Source: Lamellibrachia satsuma (lineage: Eukaryota > Annelida > Polychaeta > Sabellida > Siboglinidae). Taken from it: 64,000 nt of DNA. The notes under the pieces were generated by a model that saw only the letters and a list, made by a program, of their open reading frames with translations, made no database searches and was not told the DNA's origin. A program made the translations under genes and the position numbers. The stretch lies in NCBI GenBank assembly GCA_033239005.1, contig BSQZ01000028.1:1245001-1309000 (forward strand), written 5' to 3'. Of this stretch, positions 46,387 to 64,000 are shown piece by piece (positions within the stretch are counted from its first letter, which is position 1; each line of letters starts with the position of its first letter).

Positions 46387-47864
46387 TAGTGCCCTGCATG
46401 GGCCCATAATTTGAGCCCAAGCCTGGCCTCGATTAGCAGTTAGAATCCAGGCCTGCAAAAATTAATCGAACCCGGCCAAAGCCAGCAAACTAGAATTTGG
46501 GCCCAGGCTCGACTCAGACCGTTAATGTTTGGCCCAAGCCCGGCCCGCAAGTTTCAGGCCCAGCCCATACTGACAAGCCAAAGATAGCTAAGCCTGCAGC
46601 CTGTGAAATTTTTAAAAGATAAACCTATTATAATAAAAACGAAACAAACTGTAATACATACGTATTGTTTTATTAAATAAACATAAAAAATAATATATGA
46701 ACATTATATAATGTCTACTGTCCATAGTGTACTGGAAGAGTTCTAGAAATCCAGCACAACCAACTGCTTCAAACGGACAAATATCTTGAAGAAAAATAAT
46801 CAACTTTTTATTGTCAATGCTATTAAGTATTATAAAATTTTATATATGGCTTTAATTTATTGGCTTATGGTTAGGGGAGGAGATTTGTTTATCTAACCCT
46901 AATGCAAACCATAACCCTAATTTAAGTTGTTAATTGAATTTGCTCAGCTAAGTTAACTTAATTTAATTAATTAACGTTACCAGTAAGGGCAGTTAATTTG
47001 GTATTAGTTGATATTTCAATTAAATGTCACCCACTGGCATTGACACCCAGTGGCATTTCCAGCAGGCCTGCAGTCACTAGCCTGAGACAGATCAGGTTCA
47101 GACTTAGGACAAATGTGAATGAATCAGTACTAGGTAAATTGTAGACACTAGTTAACACAGTTGAAAAATACCAATGGGCAGATCATTCAGGCAGGCAAGA
47201 TTTGGAGGGAAGGCAATAGAATGTCCGCTGGTAGCTTCAAAGGGTGATACATTGATGGTTAATCATGGCTTCATTGTCTCTGCAAATATGTCTAAAGTAA
47301 AAATTTGGGGCTGGCTACTTTCAGCCAAGTGAACTTATGGGGCCATTAGATCTATGCAAAAGGCTACATTCATGCAAAAATATGCATTTGTAACACCTGT
47401 ATTCTGTATGTACTACGTAGTAGTAATAGGTAATGTGTGTACTGTGTATGCAATACTATGCATAGCTATTATATGAAATGTCTATATTAACAGAATGCAC
47501 ATTATTAAAATTATACCATTGGAAGTCCCATTGTTGAAAAGAGGTTAAACTACATTCCAGTATATAAAGCACTGGTTTCATTCATAATTCAATGCAAGGT
47601 CTCAATTTGCTATTATGTAATATTAAAGAAATAATTTTAAACATTAACCAAAAATACAATTTATAATCAGTTTTTATTAAAATAAAAAATCTGGGTTTAT
47701 ATTAATATTTTATCCGGCCCGGCCTGCTCACACTAGGCCCAGGCCCGGCCCAAGCCGGATGTGTTTAATATTTTTTTAGCCCATGGCCTTGCCTCTATAT
47801 GTAGGCCCAGCCCGCAAAATTTTGTAGAGGCTTGGACCCAAAGCCCAGCCCGTGCAGGGCACTA
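46387..47864 (-). mobile_element. hAT transposon, internally degraded, with perfect 8-bp target duplication
   Basis: Ends are inverted: TAGTGCCCTGCATGGGC at 46387 and its complement form GCCCGTGCAGGGCACTA ending 47864, followed inward by G/C-rich GGCCCAAGCCCGGCCC-type repeats on both sides. ATACAAGC flanks it at 46379-46386 and 47865-47872. On the minus strand, 46803-46710 encodes IIFLQDICPFEAVGCAGFLE then LFQYTMDSRHYI, like the start of hAT transposases (conserved PFxxVExxGF..L). The remaining frame is lost. Sequence related to the MITE at 41894-42618 lies inside (about 46925-47130), either nested or ancestral. Confidence 0.88.
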
Positions 47865-47872
47865 ATACAAGC

Positions 47873-48242
47873 CAACCCTGAGTGGTGCACACCATCAAGA
47901 CAAATCCATTAGACCCACAAACAAATTTGTATTATTATCTACGGCCGCTGGTTTGCAGTGCATGTTCAAAAGTAGCTAACCGTGCAAACTGATGTATTGT
48001 TTGGATCTTACTCAGTTGACTGGACACACACAGCTAAAATATTCGTGAGATATTTTAATATAATGTTTGTCAACATGATGTGGACATGTTAGTTGAGTGT
48101 AGTGCAATTCTAACGACCGTTACGACGGTTAAGGAACACACCCGGTGTAATTGACAATAATTTTGGCAGTTGACAGGTTGAGGTGCGACGTTGTGCAATA
48201 ATATATGTTGTTCGTTTTATTCTGTATGTTACGTATGCCAGG
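47873..48242. promoter_or_regulatory. ASCC2 upstream region
   Basis: 370 bp between the hAT element and the ASCC2 ATG. No TATA box at a fixed distance and no clear motif. Because the transposon ends only 378 bp upstream of the start codon, it could be near or within the promoter. Confidence 0.3.
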
Positions 48243-63934
<15,692 letters not shown>

Positions 63935-64000
63935 GTCAGTGGGTCATTCTGCTCCGAAACAAAGCTAGGCAGCTGGCTTTCTCAACAGGATGCATTGGTT

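Overview
The window is eukaryotic, from an AT-rich invertebrate metazoan genome. Its genes are split by spliceosomal introns of about 0.3-5 kb, microsatellites are dense, and remnants of LTR, LINE and DNA transposons fill much of the space. Protein similarity judged by eye and the repeat style suggest a non-vertebrate bilaterian, perhaps a spiralian such as a mollusc. No species can be named from sequence alone.

Layout. 1-10 kb is a transposon graveyard on the minus strand. It holds a truncated Ty3/gypsy pol fragment (1-1621), a complete but gutted LTR element with 198-bp LTRs and a 5-bp target duplication (2662-4420), an inverted pair of dispersed repeats (about 4880-5480 and 7680-7935), and a broken ISXO2/Merlin-like transposase (8338-9187) next to another mobile-element-like ORF (9223-9549). 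From 11224 to 19038 (minus) lies an 11-exon astacin zinc metalloprotease: signal peptide, propeptide, astacin domain, Cys-rich EGF-like segment and CUB domain. One exon end is reiterated four times and one exon has an extra base. A decayed copy of its second exon lies at 22757-22918. From 20 to 28 kb there are a hAT-like MITE, minisatellites and LINE 3' ends.

From 28740 to the right edge three genes lie in a row on the plus strand: a ZFAND2 (AIRAP-like) AN1 zinc-finger/UIM protein with a C-terminal CAAX box (28740-37105), EMC6 of the ER membrane protein complex (39652-45544), and ASCC2, the CUE-domain subunit of the ASC-1 complex (48243 to beyond 64000). All three families work in ubiquitin- or ER-linked protein quality control. 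EMC6 intron 1 holds a LINE interrupted by two hAT MITEs with perfect 8-bp target duplications and by a second LINE. A further hAT element with a perfect 8-bp duplication separates EMC6 from ASCC2.

Most unusual observations: a 20-nt coding micro-exon of EMC6 lies between two consecutive U12-type introns, and a third U12-type intron occurs in the neighbouring ASCC2. Local tandem repeats have also copied splice sites: a 5' splice site in the astacin gene and a 3' splice-site-like sequence before ASCC2 exon 4. All exon models come from reading frame, splice dinucleotides and remembered family sequence, with no transcript or database support.
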